DNA from: Psychrobacter immobilis
Lineage (GTDB): Bacteria > Pseudomonadota > Gammaproteobacteria > Pseudomonadales > Moraxellaceae
Assembly: GCF_904846225.1 (NCBI RefSeq)
Contig: NZ_CAJGZJ010000010.1
Span: 1 to 64,000 of the forward strand
Length of the DNA stretch: 64,000 nucleotides
Direction of reading: 5' to 3'
The notes beneath the pieces were generated by a model, which was not told the origin of the DNA, did no database searches, and saw only the letters and a list, made by a program, of their open reading frames with translations. The translations under genes were made by a program, and so were the position numbers. Shown piece by piece: positions 8,863-17,879 of the stretch. How positions within the stretch are numbered: position 1 is the first letter of the stretch; each line of letters starts with the position of its first letter.

Positions 8863-8956
8863 GCTATTGCGAGTAAGCTATTACTGCGTGTTACATCTGT
8901 TGTATCCTTCCCGCTTGAATCAAGCTTAGGAGGGGGCACTTCCATCAAGAGGTATT

Positions 8957-9877
8957 ATGTTAAAACTGATTTTTCGGCGTATTTTAGAGGCCATCCCGAC
9001 CTTATTTGTTTTGATAACTGTCTCCTTTTTTATGATGCGCTTAGCGCCCGGCAATCCTTTCTCCGGCGAGCGTACTTTATCACCAGCGGTATTGGCCAAT
9101 ATTGAAGCCAAGTACAATCTTAACGATCCATTGTGGTTACAGTATATCCATTATCTAGGGCAGCTTGCTGTCGGCGACCTTGGACCGTCCTTTAAATATA
9201 AAGACTACACGGTCAATGAATTATTGTCACAGTCGTTTCCAGTGTCCATGGAGCTTGGGGTTTATGCGTTTATCTTAGCATTGAGCTTGGGGCTGATTTT
9301 TGGAGTATTGGCGGCGCTTAAGCAAAACTCATGGTTGGATTATGTGCTGATGGCGTTTGCGATGACTGGGGTGGTAATTCCAAGCTTTGTCAAAGCACCG
9401 TTACTAGTACTCATCTTTGCGATTATTTTGCACTGGCTACCGGCCGGTGGTTGGAATGATGGCGCGTTACGAAATCTGGTGCTACCCGTCACGGCCTTAG
9501 CGTTGGCCTATACGGCCAGTATCGCGAGGATTATGCGTGGTTCGATGATTGAGGTGATGAATAGCCAATATATTCGAACGGCTAGAGCCAAAGGCTTGCC
9601 GATGCGCCAGATCGTCATGAAGCACGCGCTCAGACCGGCTTTGTTGCCCGTTATTTCCTATTTAGGCCCAGCCTTCGTCGGTATCATTACTGGCTCTATC
9701 GTGATTGAGACCATTTTTGGTTTGCCCGGTATCGGACAGTTATTTGTCAATGGTGCACTCAATCGTGATTATGGTGTGGTGCTGAGTTTGACCATTTTGG
9801 TGGGTGTACTGACTATCGCTTTTAATGCCATTGTCGATATTTTATACGCCATGATTGACCCAAAAATCCAGTACTAA
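8957..9877 (+). CDS. oppB: Oligopeptide ABC transporter permease OppB
   Basis: 306-aa integral membrane subunit with about six transmembrane segments. It has the N-terminal LKLIFRRILEAIPTLFVL start typical of DppB/OppB and the EAA-loop region TARAKGLPMRQIVMKHALRP (about 212-231) that contacts the ATPases. Residues EKYN-like (AKYNLNDPLWLQY) after the first helix are also characteristic. Start ATG 8957 follows AAGAGG. It is the second gene of the opp operon and would pair with OppC to form the peptide channel. Confidence 0.93.
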   Translation: MLKLIFRRILEAIPTLFVLITVSFFMMRLAPGNPFSGERTLSPAVLANIEAKYNLNDPLWLQYIHYLGQLAVGDLGPSFKYKDYTVNELLSQSFPVSMELGVYAFILALSLGLIFGVLAALKQNSWLDYVLMAFAMTGVVIPSFVKAPLLVLIFAIILHWLPAGGWNDGALRNLVLPVTALALAYTASIARIMRGSMIEVMNSQYIRTARAKGLPMRQIVMKHALRPALLPVISYLGPAFVGIITGSIVIETIFGLPGIGQLFVNGALNRDYGVVLSLTILVGVLTIAFNAIVDILYAMIDPKIQY

Positions 9878-9919
9878 TTATTCAGTACTAATCATTCAGC
9901 ATTAACTATTCAGTATTAA
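9878..9919. repeat. 3 x 14-bp tandem repeat after oppB
   Basis: Units TTATTCAGTACTAA (9878-9891), TCATTCAGCATTAA (9892-9905) and CTATTCAGTATTAA (9906-9919) follow directly on the oppB stop codon. The end of oppB itself (CAGTACTAA) matches the unit, so the array probably grew by duplication of the gene's last bases. Confidence 0.8.
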
Positions 9920-9959
9920 ATAGAATGAATTATTTAAGTAGATCATTACAAGGACCACT

Positions 9960-10865
9960 ATGAGCCTTATTGTAGACCAGCCGACCGACTTTATCGTGTC
10001 GCCCGCTAAAGAGATTAAAGGCCGAAGTCTTTGGCAAGATGCATGGCGACGTTTTTATCAAAACAAAGCGGCCGTTGCTAGCTTTTTTATCTTATTGCTC
10101 ATTGGCGCTTTTGTCATATTTGTTCCTTTGTTTGCCCCTTTTGGTTATGCCGAAACTGACTGGAACTTTATGCAAGCGGCACCCTCCATCGAAAACAAGC
10201 ATTACTTTGGTACCGATTCACTTGGCCGAGATTTATTGGTTCGCACCGCCGTTGGTGGCCGTATCTCCTTGATGGTTGGAATCGCTGGTGCAACGGTTGC
10301 CGTGCTTTTCGGTACGGTATACGGCGCGACGTCAGGTTATCTTGGCGGCAAAGTCGATATGATTATGATGCGTTTTTTAGAGATCTTGAGCGCCTTTCCG
10401 TTTATGTTTTTTGTGATTTTATTGGTCACGATATTTGGGCGCAACCTAATCTTAATCTTCGTCGCAATTGGACTGGTTTCTTGGTTGGATGTTGCTCGAA
10501 TCGTCCGTGGTCAAACGCTCAGTCTTAAGAGCCGAGAGTTTATCGAAGCGGCACATGTGGGCGGCGTCTCAGGATTTAATATTATCCTGCGCCATATCGT
10601 CCCTAACGTGCTGGGCGTGGTCGTGATATATGCGTCGCTATTGGTGCCGACGATGATTTTGTTTGAGTCGTTTTTGAGCTTTTTGGGACTGGGTGTGCAA
10701 GAACCGATGACCAGCTGGGGTGCACTACTGCAAGAAGGCTCTCGTACCATGCAAGTAGCGCCTTGGCAGATTTTGATTCCGTCCGCCTTTTTGGTCATTA
10801 CTTTATTTTGCTTTAACTTTATTGGCGATGGTCTACGTGATGCGTTTGACCCTAAAGACCGCTAG
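9960..10865 (+). CDS. oppC: Oligopeptide ABC transporter permease OppC
   Basis: 301 aa. A cytoplasmic N-terminus (GRSLWQDAWRRFYQNKAAV) leads into the first membrane helix, then a periplasmic loop with HYFGTDSLGRDLLVR (about 81-95), a hallmark of DppC/OppC. The EAA loop follows (FIEAAHVGGVSGFNIILRHI, about 193-212). The C-terminus ends GDGLRDAFDPKDR, as usual in this family. Start ATG 9960 follows AAGGACC. It partners OppB in the membrane channel. The next gene begins 12 bp downstream. Confidence 0.93.
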   Translation: MSLIVDQPTDFIVSPAKEIKGRSLWQDAWRRFYQNKAAVASFFILLLIGAFVIFVPLFAPFGYAETDWNFMQAAPSIENKHYFGTDSLGRDLLVRTAVGGRISLMVGIAGATVAVLFGTVYGATSGYLGGKVDMIMMRFLEILSAFPFMFFVILLVTIFGRNLILIFVAIGLVSWLDVARIVRGQTLSLKSREFIEAAHVGGVSGFNIILRHIVPNVLGVVVIYASLLVPTMILFESFLSFLGLGVQEPMTSWGALLQEGSRTMQVAPWQILIPSAFLVITLFCFNFIGDGLRDAFDPKDR

Positions 10866-10877
10866 GAGAGTGACACC

Positions 10878-11948
10878 GTGGTAACTAAGAATTTCAGTAA
10901 CAGTACGAATGACAGTCTCATTATGCCTCCGACCAGTTTGTTGGAAGTCAAAGATTTATCCGTTCAGTTCAAGACTGAGGATGGTCTGGTGACCGCAGTC
11001 AATGGCTTGAATTTTGATCTCCATGAAGGTGAGACATTAGGCATCGTTGGCGAATCAGGATCTGGCAAGTCGCAGACGGCTTTTGCCATTATGGGACTGC
11101 TGGCAAAAAACGGTCACACCAAAGGCTCGGTGCGCTTTCAAGGTAAGGAGCTATTAGGTTTATCGCAAAAGGCGCTGAATAAAATCCGCGCCGAAGAAGT
11201 GGCGATGATCTTCCAAGATCCCATGACCTCGCTCAATCCTTATATGAAGATAGGCGATCAGCTCGCCGAAGTATTGACCTTGCATAAAGGTATGGGTAAA
11301 AAAGAGGCGTGGGCAGAGTCGGTACGCATGCTAGATGCGGTCAAAATCCCAGAGGCCAAAAACCGTATTGGCATGTATCCCCATGAGTTCTCAGGCGGTA
11401 TGCGTCAACGGGTTATGATTGCGATGGCATTACTGTGCCGACCTAAGCTGTTGATCGCTGATGAGCCTACCACGGCACTTGATGTGACGGTTCAGGCACA
11501 AATCATGGTGCTATTGAATGAGCTAAAGCGCGACTTCGGGACGACGATCATCATGATTACTCATGATCTAGGCGTGGTGGCAGGTATCTGTGATCGTGTC
11601 CTAGTGATGTATGCGGGTCGCACGATGGCATATGGAGAGACTGAAGAGATTTTTTATACCCCAAGTCATCCGTATACTATCGGACTATTAAAAGCCATTC
11701 CGCGTCTCGACAACGAGATGGGCAAGCTTGAGACGATTCCGGGCAGCCCACCAAATTTATTGGACTTGCCTGCGGGTTGTCCTTTTTATGAGCGCTGCTC
11801 TCATGCGATGGATATCTGCCGTGATACACCGCCGCCACTTGAGTTTTTGCCGCACAATCGTCAGCGCGCATGTCATTGGCACCCTGAAACAGACACTGAT
11901 ACCTCGGCAGATATCGATGCCAATAATCAATCAGGGATAGAAGGGTAA
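10878..11948 (+). CDS. oppD: Oligopeptide ABC transporter ATPase OppD
   Basis: 356-aa nucleotide-binding subunit. It shows Walker A GESGSGKS (about 59-66), Q-loop [12 protein letters not shown], signature SGGMRQR, Walker [13 protein letters not shown], the H-loop in MITHDLGVV, and the C-terminal oligopeptide domain with Cys motifs ([17 protein letters not shown]) that in the family can bind an Fe-S cluster. The start is GTG 10878 with TAGGAG upstream at about 10-base spacing; the ATG at 10923 is an alternative. It works with OppF as a heterodimer driving peptide uptake. Confidence 0.92.
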   Translation: MVTKNFSNSTNDSLIMPPTSLLEVKDLSVQFKTEDGLVTAVNGLNFDLHEGETLGIVGESGSGKSQTAFAIMGLLAKNGHTKGSVRFQGKELLGLSQKALNKIRAEEVAMIFQDPMTSLNPYMKIGDQLAEVLTLHKGMGKKEAWAESVRMLDAVKIPEAKNRIGMYPHEFSGGMRQRVMIAMALLCRPKLLIADEPTTALDVTVQAQIMVLLNELKRDFGTTIIMITHDLGVVAGICDRVLVMYAGRTMAYGETEEIFYTPSHPYTIGLLKAIPRLDNEMGKLETIPGSPPNLLDLPAGCPFYERCSHAMDICRDTPPPLEFLPHNRQRACHWHPETDTDTSADIDANNQSGIEG

Positions 11949-11951
11949 ACT

Positions 11952-12974
11952 ATGATGACACAGAATTCTTATAGCAGCGATAACGATAATAAAATACCGT
12001 TACTGAAAGTGCGTGACATTCACACCACTTTTAATATCAAACGAAAAGGCGGGTACTTTTGGCAAAAACCAGCCACTTTAAAGGCAGTCAATGGCGTCTC
12101 GTTTGAGATATTTGCTGGCGAGACTTTGGGTGTGGTGGGTGAGTCAGGCTGCGGTAAATCGACGTTAGCTCGTACTATCGTGGGCTTGATAGAAGCCAAT
12201 TCTGGTAGCATCATGTTCAATGATGAAGAACTGGTGGGCGCGTCCAAAAAAACCATGAGAATGAAGCGCAAAGACATTCAAATGATTTTTCAAGACCCGC
12301 TAGCGTCCCTTAACCCACGTATGACAGTGGGAGATATTATTGCCGAACCGTTTCGTACTTACTATCCAAAAATGAAAAAGACTGAGGTGCAAACCGAGGT
12401 ACGCGAGATCATGAAAAAGGTTGGGTTACTACCCAATCAGATTAATAGATATCCGCACGAATTTTCGGGCGGTCAGTGTCAGCGCATCGGTATTGCTCGA
12501 GCCTTGATTCTAAAACCTAAAATCATTATCTGTGATGAGCCAGTCTCTGCTCTTGATGTCTCCATTCAGGCGCAGGTCATTAACTTATTGCAAGATGTCC
12601 AAGAAGAGATGGGACTGGCGCTTATCTTCATCGCTCATGATCTGTCTGTGATTAAGCATATTGCCGATCGGGTACTGGTCATGTATTTGGGTAATGCCGC
12701 TGAGCTTGGGGTCAACAAAGCCGTATATGACAATCCAACTCATCCTTATACCCAAGCATTGATGTCTGCCGTGCCCATACCGGATCCGATTGCGGAGCGC
12801 AATAAAGTCATTCAGCTATTAGAAGGCGATTTGCCAAGCCCAATCAATCCGCCATCAGGTTGCGTGTTTCGAACCCGCTGTCCGCTAGCGGATGAGGAAT
12901 GCGCACAGATTAAACCGGTGCTAGAAGGTAACGCCAATCATCAAGTGGCGTGTCTAAAAAACAAAGTAGCGTAG
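11952..12974 (+). CDS. oppF: Oligopeptide ABC transporter ATPase OppF
   Basis: 340 aa. Walker A GESGCGKS, Q-loop MIFQDPLASLNP, signature SGGQCQR, Walker B IICDEPVSALD and H-loop FIAHDLSVI are all present. The C-terminal oligo_HPY region has SGCVFRTRCPLADEEC. KRKGGYFWQKPATLKAVNGV near the N-terminus is a typical OppF/DppF insertion before the first strand. It starts 3 bp after the oppD stop, with tandem ATGs at 11952 and 11955, so coupling is likely. It is the last gene of the operon and is followed by a strong terminator. Confidence 0.93.
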   Translation: MMTQNSYSSDNDNKIPLLKVRDIHTTFNIKRKGGYFWQKPATLKAVNGVSFEIFAGETLGVVGESGCGKSTLARTIVGLIEANSGSIMFNDEELVGASKKTMRMKRKDIQMIFQDPLASLNPRMTVGDIIAEPFRTYYPKMKKTEVQTEVREIMKKVGLLPNQINRYPHEFSGGQCQRIGIARALILKPKIIICDEPVSALDVSIQAQVINLLQDVQEEMGLALIFIAHDLSVIKHIADRVLVMYLGNAAELGVNKAVYDNPTHPYTQALMSAVPIPDPIAERNKVIQLLEGDLPSPINPPSGCVFRTRCPLADEECAQIKPVLEGNANHQVACLKNKVA

Positions 12975-13061
12975 TAAGGCGGGCTTTGGGACAAGACGGT
13001 CATTCACCTATAAGCAGATGATTGTTTAAAAGTGGGTGGTTGTATTCAGCAATACCAAACT

Positions 13062-13104
13062 AAAAAATACCAAAGGTGATTAAAAATCGTCTTTGGTATT
13101 TTTA
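13062..13104 (+). terminator. Rho-independent terminator after oppF
   Basis: AAAAAATACCAAAG (13062-13075) pairs with CTTTGGTATTTTT (13091-13103). The stem is A/T-flanked on both sides, so it may also serve the convergent minus-strand gene ending at 13135. Confidence 0.85.
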
Positions 13105-13134
13105 TGGATAAGGGTATGTATTGTGATGATCGCT

Positions 13135-13389
13135 TTAATAAAACTCAATGCGACTCAGCACGTGCTCTTGGATTAAATAGGCACAGATATAAGCGCTTGG
13201 CCACGCAAACATAAATGCCAATCCCCACGACTGTAGCAAAGTCATCAAAAATCCATCATGGATGCCTGTTTTTACGGTGATCAATGCCGCTGAGATAATG
13301 AGTGACATCATCATTGCCATCAGACCCGTAAATATGAGTCGATAGTATTTGCGGCGTGTGCGAATTCTGAGCGTAGGGAGGGTTGCCAT
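13135..13389 (-). CDS. DUF2798 small membrane protein
   Basis: 84 aa with two transmembrane segments (about 17-38 and 48-68) after a basic N-terminus, and the short polar C-terminus expected of DUF2798 proteins. The function is unknown. It lies alone between the opp operon (convergent) and a hairpin repeat. The start ATG 13389 has only a weak ribosome-binding site. Confidence 0.7.
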   Translation of the reverse strand: MATLPTLRIRTRRKYYRLIFTGLMAMMMSLIISAALITVKTGIHDGFLMTLLQSWGLAFMFAWPSAYICAYLIQEHVLSRIEFY

Positions 13390-13475
13390 AATTTTCTACT
13401 TAGGTAGTCTTTTTAGATACAGAAATTGAGTGATGAAGAAGGAATAAGTATTAGTGTTGATTAGCGCTGGTTATC

Positions 13476-13616
13476 ATATAGTGATCGAAAAGTTAAATTG
13501 ATACATCAGATACTGCTGGTATAAAGCTTCCTCGCTTGCTGTGCCTAAGCAGACAGAGGCTTCAAAAAATTCATCCCAGCAGTACTGTAGCTAATCTATT
13601 GTTCTTTGACTATAGT
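13476..13616 (+). repeat. Intergenic hairpin repeat, copy 2
   Basis: The core GCTTGCTGTGCC with GCAGACAGAGGC is conserved. The arms TACTGCTGG (13511-13519) and CCAGCAGTA (13576-13584) pair. The outer ends are ATATAGTGATCG on the left and TTGACTATAG on the right. It lies upstream of the racemase gene, in a 445-bp gap that otherwise holds no visible gene. Confidence 0.85.
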
Positions 13617-13834
13617 TTAGCATCGCATTGGTAAATTGTTTATTATTAATTATCGGGGTTGTTATATAGTCGAAGCCAAATAATTTCGATACAAGGAAGC
13701 CATGCACAGATAGTACAAGTGGTACATCAAGCGTGGGTGACGATGTAGCGGATTTATAGGGATCTGATTATAGTTTAACGCGCTAAGATAAGTATATGCA
13801 TACCTATAAAGATAACTATTAAAAAGGCAAAACG

Positions 13835-14584
13835 ATGAGCATGGAAAAAGAAACACCATCACAATCTTCAGAGCAAAAAATCTCTAAGCAAAGAACCTTA
13901 GGTATCATCGGTGGCATGAGCTGGGAGAGTACCGAGAGCTATTATCGTCTGATCAACGAAGGTATAAAAGGTAAGCTTGGTGAGTTACATTCAGCAGATT
14001 TGCTGATTCATAGCGTAGAATTTGGTTTGATTAATGAATTACAAGAGAAAGGTGACTGGGAAGCGTTGGGTGTTCTCATGGCGAATAGTGCCAAACGTTT
14101 ACAAGCCGCTGACGCACAAGGACTAATGATCGCCTCCAATACGATGCACAAGCTGTTTGATGCAGTAAAAGAGGTGACCGATTTACCTTTGATTCATATC
14201 GCTGATGCCACTATTGACGCTATCAAAAAACAAAATATATCTAAAATTGCTTTACTGGGCACTCAGTTTACGATGACGCAGGATTTTTATAAGCAGCGTC
14301 TTATGGATGCAGGTTTACAGGTAGTGATACCAGAAGAAGAGGCGCGTACAGAGGTGCATCGTATTATTAAAAAAGAGCTTTGTGTCGGTCAATTTAAAGA
14401 CAGCTCACGGCATTATTATAGCCAAGTGATTAAAGATTTGGCCGATAAAGGGGCAGAAGGCGTGATATTAGGCTGTACCGAAATCGGATTATTGATAAGC
14501 CAAGCCGATAGTCCAATTCCAGTATTCGATACCACTGCTATTCATGCCGCGGCAGCGGTTGATTTTTTATTAGATAATGCATAG
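13835..14584 (+). CDS. ygeA: Aspartate/glutamate racemase family protein (YgeA-like)
   Basis: 249 aa, closely resembling YgeA-type Asp/Glu racemases: GIIGGMSWEST (23-33), the first active-site segment ASNTMH (100-105), HIADAT (121-126), the second active-site segment GCTEIG (213-218), and FDTTAIHA near the end. Classical aspartate racemases use two Cys; here the position before NTMH is Ser101, while Cys214 is kept. E. coli-type L-Asp/Glu racemases have Thr at the first site, so this is probably an asymmetric, L-specific racemase. A polar extension of about 20 residues precedes the domain. Start ATG 13835 follows AAAGG. Confidence 0.88.
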   Translation: MSMEKETPSQSSEQKISKQRTLGIIGGMSWESTESYYRLINEGIKGKLGELHSADLLIHSVEFGLINELQEKGDWEALGVLMANSAKRLQAADAQGLMIASNTMHKLFDAVKEVTDLPLIHIADATIDAIKKQNISKIALLGTQFTMTQDFYKQRLMDAGLQVVIPEEEARTEVHRIIKKELCVGQFKDSSRHYYSQVIKDLADKGAEGVILGCTEIGLLISQADSPIPVFDTTAIHAAAAVDFLLDNA

Positions 14585-14642
14585 TTTGACTGTTTTGACA
14601 GTACACCCTTAGCTTAGTGAATGCTTCGATACACCAATCTTT

Positions 14643-14708
14643 CTGATATAGTCAATTTTAAATAAAATACGGTCAAATATTATCACGCGCTTTTCAGATA
14701 TTTTGACT
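14643..14708 (+). repeat. Left-end fragment of the hairpin repeat
   Basis: GATATAGTCAATT, then AAATAAAATACGGTCAAATATTATCACGCGC (split across 14646-14690), matches the left outer segment of complete copies such as the one at 25585. The hairpin core is missing. It directly abuts complete copy 3, as if a second copy had inserted into or replaced part of an older one. Confidence 0.6.
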
Positions 14709-14856
14709 ATATAGTCAGTTCGAAATAAAATCGATACGTTAATAGCTACGTACTACTGATATAGATTTTTCTAGCGTGCTGTTCGCAAGCGTGACAGAGG
14801 CTGCAAAAAATCTATACCAGCAGCACTGTACCGGATTTAAAGTGAATCGACTATAT
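14709..14856 (+). repeat. Intergenic hairpin repeat, copy 3
   Basis: The outer ends are ATAGTCAGTTCG and TCGACTATATC. The core has drifted (GTGCTGTTCGCAAGCGTGACAG) but still folds. The arms TACTGATATAGATTTTT and AAAAAATCTATACCAGCA pair with two G-T-compatible differences. It lies between the convergent racemase and MATE genes. Confidence 0.82.
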
Positions 14857-14963
14857 CATCGAATTTAGATATGCGGTAATAAGCAGGTCTTACGAACAGT
14901 TTACTTGCCATATCAATGAACAAAGCCGTCAAGCCAAGCGTGTATATATGAACCACGCGATTG

Positions 14964-16526
14964 TCATTTATTGGTCTTTATTAGACGGCGTCTATAAAGT
15001 CGTCTTTGAAGTCGTCGATGTAATATTGTGATACGGCGTAAAGGTAATAGTTTCCACACAGTCGTCGGTGCAATATCACGACACGATGCAGAGGTGCCGC
15101 CGTGCACGCGATAGCCCTCACTCCCTTGCGCAGCCTCTTCTGCGACCAATTTTTTACCCTTGCGCCATCCGCCATGCAGATACAATCCTGCTCCCATCAG
15201 CGCAGTGGCTACCATGCCTGCTGGAAATGACAACCAAAGCGCATCTTCTCCCAGCAATGGATAAAGCCCAAAAGCAAATCCAAGGCGCACTGGATACATC
15301 GAAATCACCATGACGATTAGCGGCCAAATCACATAGCCGTTTGCACGCATGGTGCCAAACAGCACTTGCGCGATCCCAAAAAAGACAAAGCCCCATGTCG
15401 CCATTGACTGAATATGTTGTCCGATTGGTACCGCTTTACTATCACTACCCAGAAAAAGGCTCAGAATGGTTCCATCAAAAATGGTTAGTATCGCGATAAT
15501 AAACCCTGTCAGTATCACGTTAAAAATGAGTCCCCATCGTGTGATACCCGCGACCCTGCTCCATTGATCGGCACCGATATTTTGTGCGACCATCGCACTG
15601 GCTGCGGCACTTAGCGCCATTGCAGGCATCTGCACGTATGTCCAAAGCTGCTGAGTTGCGCTATAAGCGGCTGTCGTCTGTACACCCTCGCGGTTGATCA
15701 GTGACAGCATCGTCAACGCCGCCGAAGAGATGACGATCATCTGCAGGCCCATCGGCAAGCCTTTTGAGAACATCGACTTTAGGATTTCTCGATCTGCGCG
15801 TAAGAAGTGAAGCTCTGGCAACCTGAGTGTCAGCACCGAGCCACGCAGGTACATAGTGACGACCATGCCAATAAGCGCTAGCGTATTGGCAATGGCGGTT
15901 GCAAAGGCTGCACCAAATATACCCCATTCGGGAAAGGGTCCCAAACCCAAAATCAGCGTCGGTGTCAAAATCAGATCAAGAGCCACCGATATAATGATAA
16001 ACCAAAGCGGCGTCGTAGAATCGCCCGTTCCGCGTAGTGCCATCATTATCAGCGTAAACGTCAGTGTGACAGGCATCGCAACAAAAATCATCCGCAGATA
16101 GGTCAGGGCAAGGTCTACTGCACTTGGCGGTGTGCCCAGCAGATCAAGTAGCATCGGACCACATATCCACCCAGCTGCCGACACCAGTATACTGATCGGA
16201 ATAATGCTACCGAGCGCCGTTCCCATGGTTTTCTTAACCATGGCGTCGTCACGGCGGCCCATGGCCTGACCAATCAAAATAGTAGACGCCATACCGAAAC
16301 CGAAAACGAAGGAGATCAGTATAAACATCAAGATGTTACCGTTCGCCGTCGCTGCCAGCGCTTCTTCACCCAAAAACCGGCCTACCCAAACGGCATTGAT
16401 CGACCCGTTTAACGACTGTAGTGCCGATGATCCAAGTGTTGGCAATGCAAACAGCAGCATCGTTTTGGCAATCGACCCTTCGGTGAGGTCGCGCCGTTTA
16501 TCAGTGGAAGTAGTGGTGTCGCTCAA
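14964..16526 (-). CDS. MATE family efflux transporter
   Basis: Twelve-helix multidrug/toxin exporter coupled to H+ or Na+. The N-terminus DLTEGSIAKTMLLFALPTLG, the VGRFLGEEALAATA segment and the internal GLPMGLQM repeat are typical MATE landmarks. No ATG lies upstream of the conserved region. TTG 16526 is chosen because AGAAGGA sits 6 bases before it; TTG 16550 is the longer alternative. The last ~55 residues after GGWRKGKK are unlike MATE proteins: very Arg-rich, and coded by DNA holding a diverged 52-bp-period duplication, so the frame probably reads through former intergenic DNA. It is monocistronic. Confidence 0.87.
   Translation of the reverse strand: MSDTTTSTDKRRDLTEGSIAKTMLLFALPTLGSSALQSLNGSINAVWVGRFLGEEALAATANGNILMFILISFVFGFGMASTILIGQAMGRRDDAMVKKTMGTALGSIIPISILVSAAGWICGPMLLDLLGTPPSAVDLALTYLRMIFVAMPVTLTFTLIMMALRGTGDSTTPLWFIIISVALDLILTPTLILGLGPFPEWGIFGAAFATAIANTLALIGMVVTMYLRGSVLTLRLPELHFLRADREILKSMFSKGLPMGLQMIVISSAALTMLSLINREGVQTTAAYSATQQLWTYVQMPAMALSAAASAMVAQNIGADQWSRVAGITRWGLIFNVILTGFIIAILTIFDGTILSLFLGSDSKAVPIGQHIQSMATWGFVFFGIAQVLFGTMRANGYVIWPLIVMVISMYPVRLGFAFGLYPLLGEDALWLSFPAGMVATALMGAGLYLHGGWRKGKKLVAEEAAQGSEGYRVHGGTSASCRDIAPTTVWKLLPLRRITILHRRLQRRLYRRRLIKTNK
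15009..15094. repeat. Diverged 34-bp direct repeat (52-bp period) at the 3' end of the MATE gene
   Basis: 15009-15042 and 15061-15094 align over 34 bases without gaps (shared GTCGTC, ATATT and the spacing between them). Because 52 is not a multiple of three, the two copies are read in different frames. Confidence 0.65.
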
Positions 16527-16550
16527 TGTCTTTCCTTCTACGCCATTCAA

Positions 16551-16924
16551 ATGGGCTTCGGTTGATGGTAGAAATGCGTCCTACGAAAGAGGGTAGATAA
16601 CTAACTTAGGATTAATGCAGTAATGTTTAATGAGATAAAAATACCTATTATAAATCAGAATGCTCGTGCCATCTTTATTAGAGTGGTAATCAAATAAAGT
16701 ACCGACATAATCTGTTGTCGTTACTAAGTGCGCTGATCACTCACTTGCCTATCATGGCTTTACTCATGCAATATCTTGTTCCGCTCATGGTGATAGAGAC
16801 GCCACAACGTCATTTTTTCCAGTATTTTTTCACATCGTGGCGGTCATGGTTTACGCTTGAAATGAGCGGGTACTAGGATTATGATTTTGAATTTATTCCG
16901 CCAGATATTATTGAGGAACGTTTG
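16551..16924. other. Intergenic region between divergent MATE and esterase genes
   Basis: About 370 bp holding both promoters. I see no gene, repeat copy or recognisable operator. Confidence 0.6.
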
Positions 16925-17875
16925 ATGCTATTAAAACGCTTAGGCTTAGCTACTCTGCTAAGTCTTTCTGTCGTAGGCTGTACCACCGCGCCCAATAAGC
17001 TTGCGGTGAATACCACTCAAAAGCTCGTGCAGTACGAGCGCAATAAAGCAGACCTTGAGACCAAAGCACTTATGTTAGCTTCAGGCGATACATTGGTTTA
17101 TACCGAAAATGCTAATATAACAGGCGAGCCTTTATTATTGATTCATGGTTTTGGCGGTGATAAGGATAACTTCACCCGCATTGCCAATCAATTAAAAGAC
17201 TACCATTTGATCATCCCTGATTTGCTTGGCTTCGGTAATTCTAGTAAGCCAATGGAGGCAGATTATCGTGCGGATGCGCAAGCCACGCGCTTACATGAGT
17301 TAATGCAAGCTAAAGGGTTGGCAGCAAGCGTTCATGTCGGTGGTAACTCGATGGGTGGCGCTATTGGTGTGGCTTATGCGGCAAAATATCCGCAAGATGT
17401 CAAAAGCTTGTGGCTAGTCGATAGTGCTGGATTTTGGTCAGCGGGTCTTCCTAAGTCATTAGAAGGCGCAACGCTAGAGAATAATCCGCTACTTATTAAT
17501 AATAAAGAAGACTTTTATAACTTGTACGATTTTGTCATGTACAAGCCGCCTTATGCCCCTAAGTCAGTAAAAGCGGTGTTTGCACAAGAGAGACTCAATA
17601 ATAAAGTATTAGACGCCAAAGTTTTGGAACAAATCGTCACTGATAATGTCGAGGAACGTGCCAACGTTATTGCTGAATACAAGATTCCAACGCTAGTAGT
17701 GTGGGGAGATAAGGATCAAGTTATCAAGCCTGAAACGACTGAGCTGATCAAAGAAATCATCCCGCAAGCACAAGTTATCATGATGGATGACGTCGGTCAC
17801 GTACCGATGATAGAAGCGGTAGATCAGACGGCGAAAGATTATAAAAAGTTTCGGGCAACGCTTAAAAATAAGTAA
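16925..17875 (+). CDS. Alpha/beta-hydrolase lipoprotein (Moraxella Lip3-like esterase)
   Basis: Lipoprotein signal with lipobox VVGC (Cys19 from ATG 16925), then an alpha/beta-hydrolase fold. The oxyanion region is LLLIHGFGGD, the nucleophile elbow GNSMGG (Ser142), the acid Asp264 in WGDKDQV and the base His292 in VGHVPM. The sequence resembles the cold-active Moraxella/Psychrobacter lipase Lip3 and carboxylic-ester hydrolases. It probably acts on short-chain esters at the cell envelope; the true substrate is unknown. ATG 16925 is preferred over TTG 16922 because GAGGA ends 7 bases upstream. It is convergent with the next gene, with stop codons 4 bp apart. Confidence 0.88.
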   Translation: MLLKRLGLATLLSLSVVGCTTAPNKLAVNTTQKLVQYERNKADLETKALMLASGDTLVYTENANITGEPLLLIHGFGGDKDNFTRIANQLKDYHLIIPDLLGFGNSSKPMEADYRADAQATRLHELMQAKGLAASVHVGGNSMGGAIGVAYAAKYPQDVKSLWLVDSAGFWSAGLPKSLEGATLENNPLLINNKEDFYNLYDFVMYKPPYAPKSVKAVFAQERLNNKVLDAKVLEQIVTDNVEERANVIAEYKIPTLVVWGDKDQVIKPETTELIKEIIPQAQVIMMDDVGHVPMIEAVDQTAKDYKKFRATLKNK

Positions 17876-17879
17876 GTGA

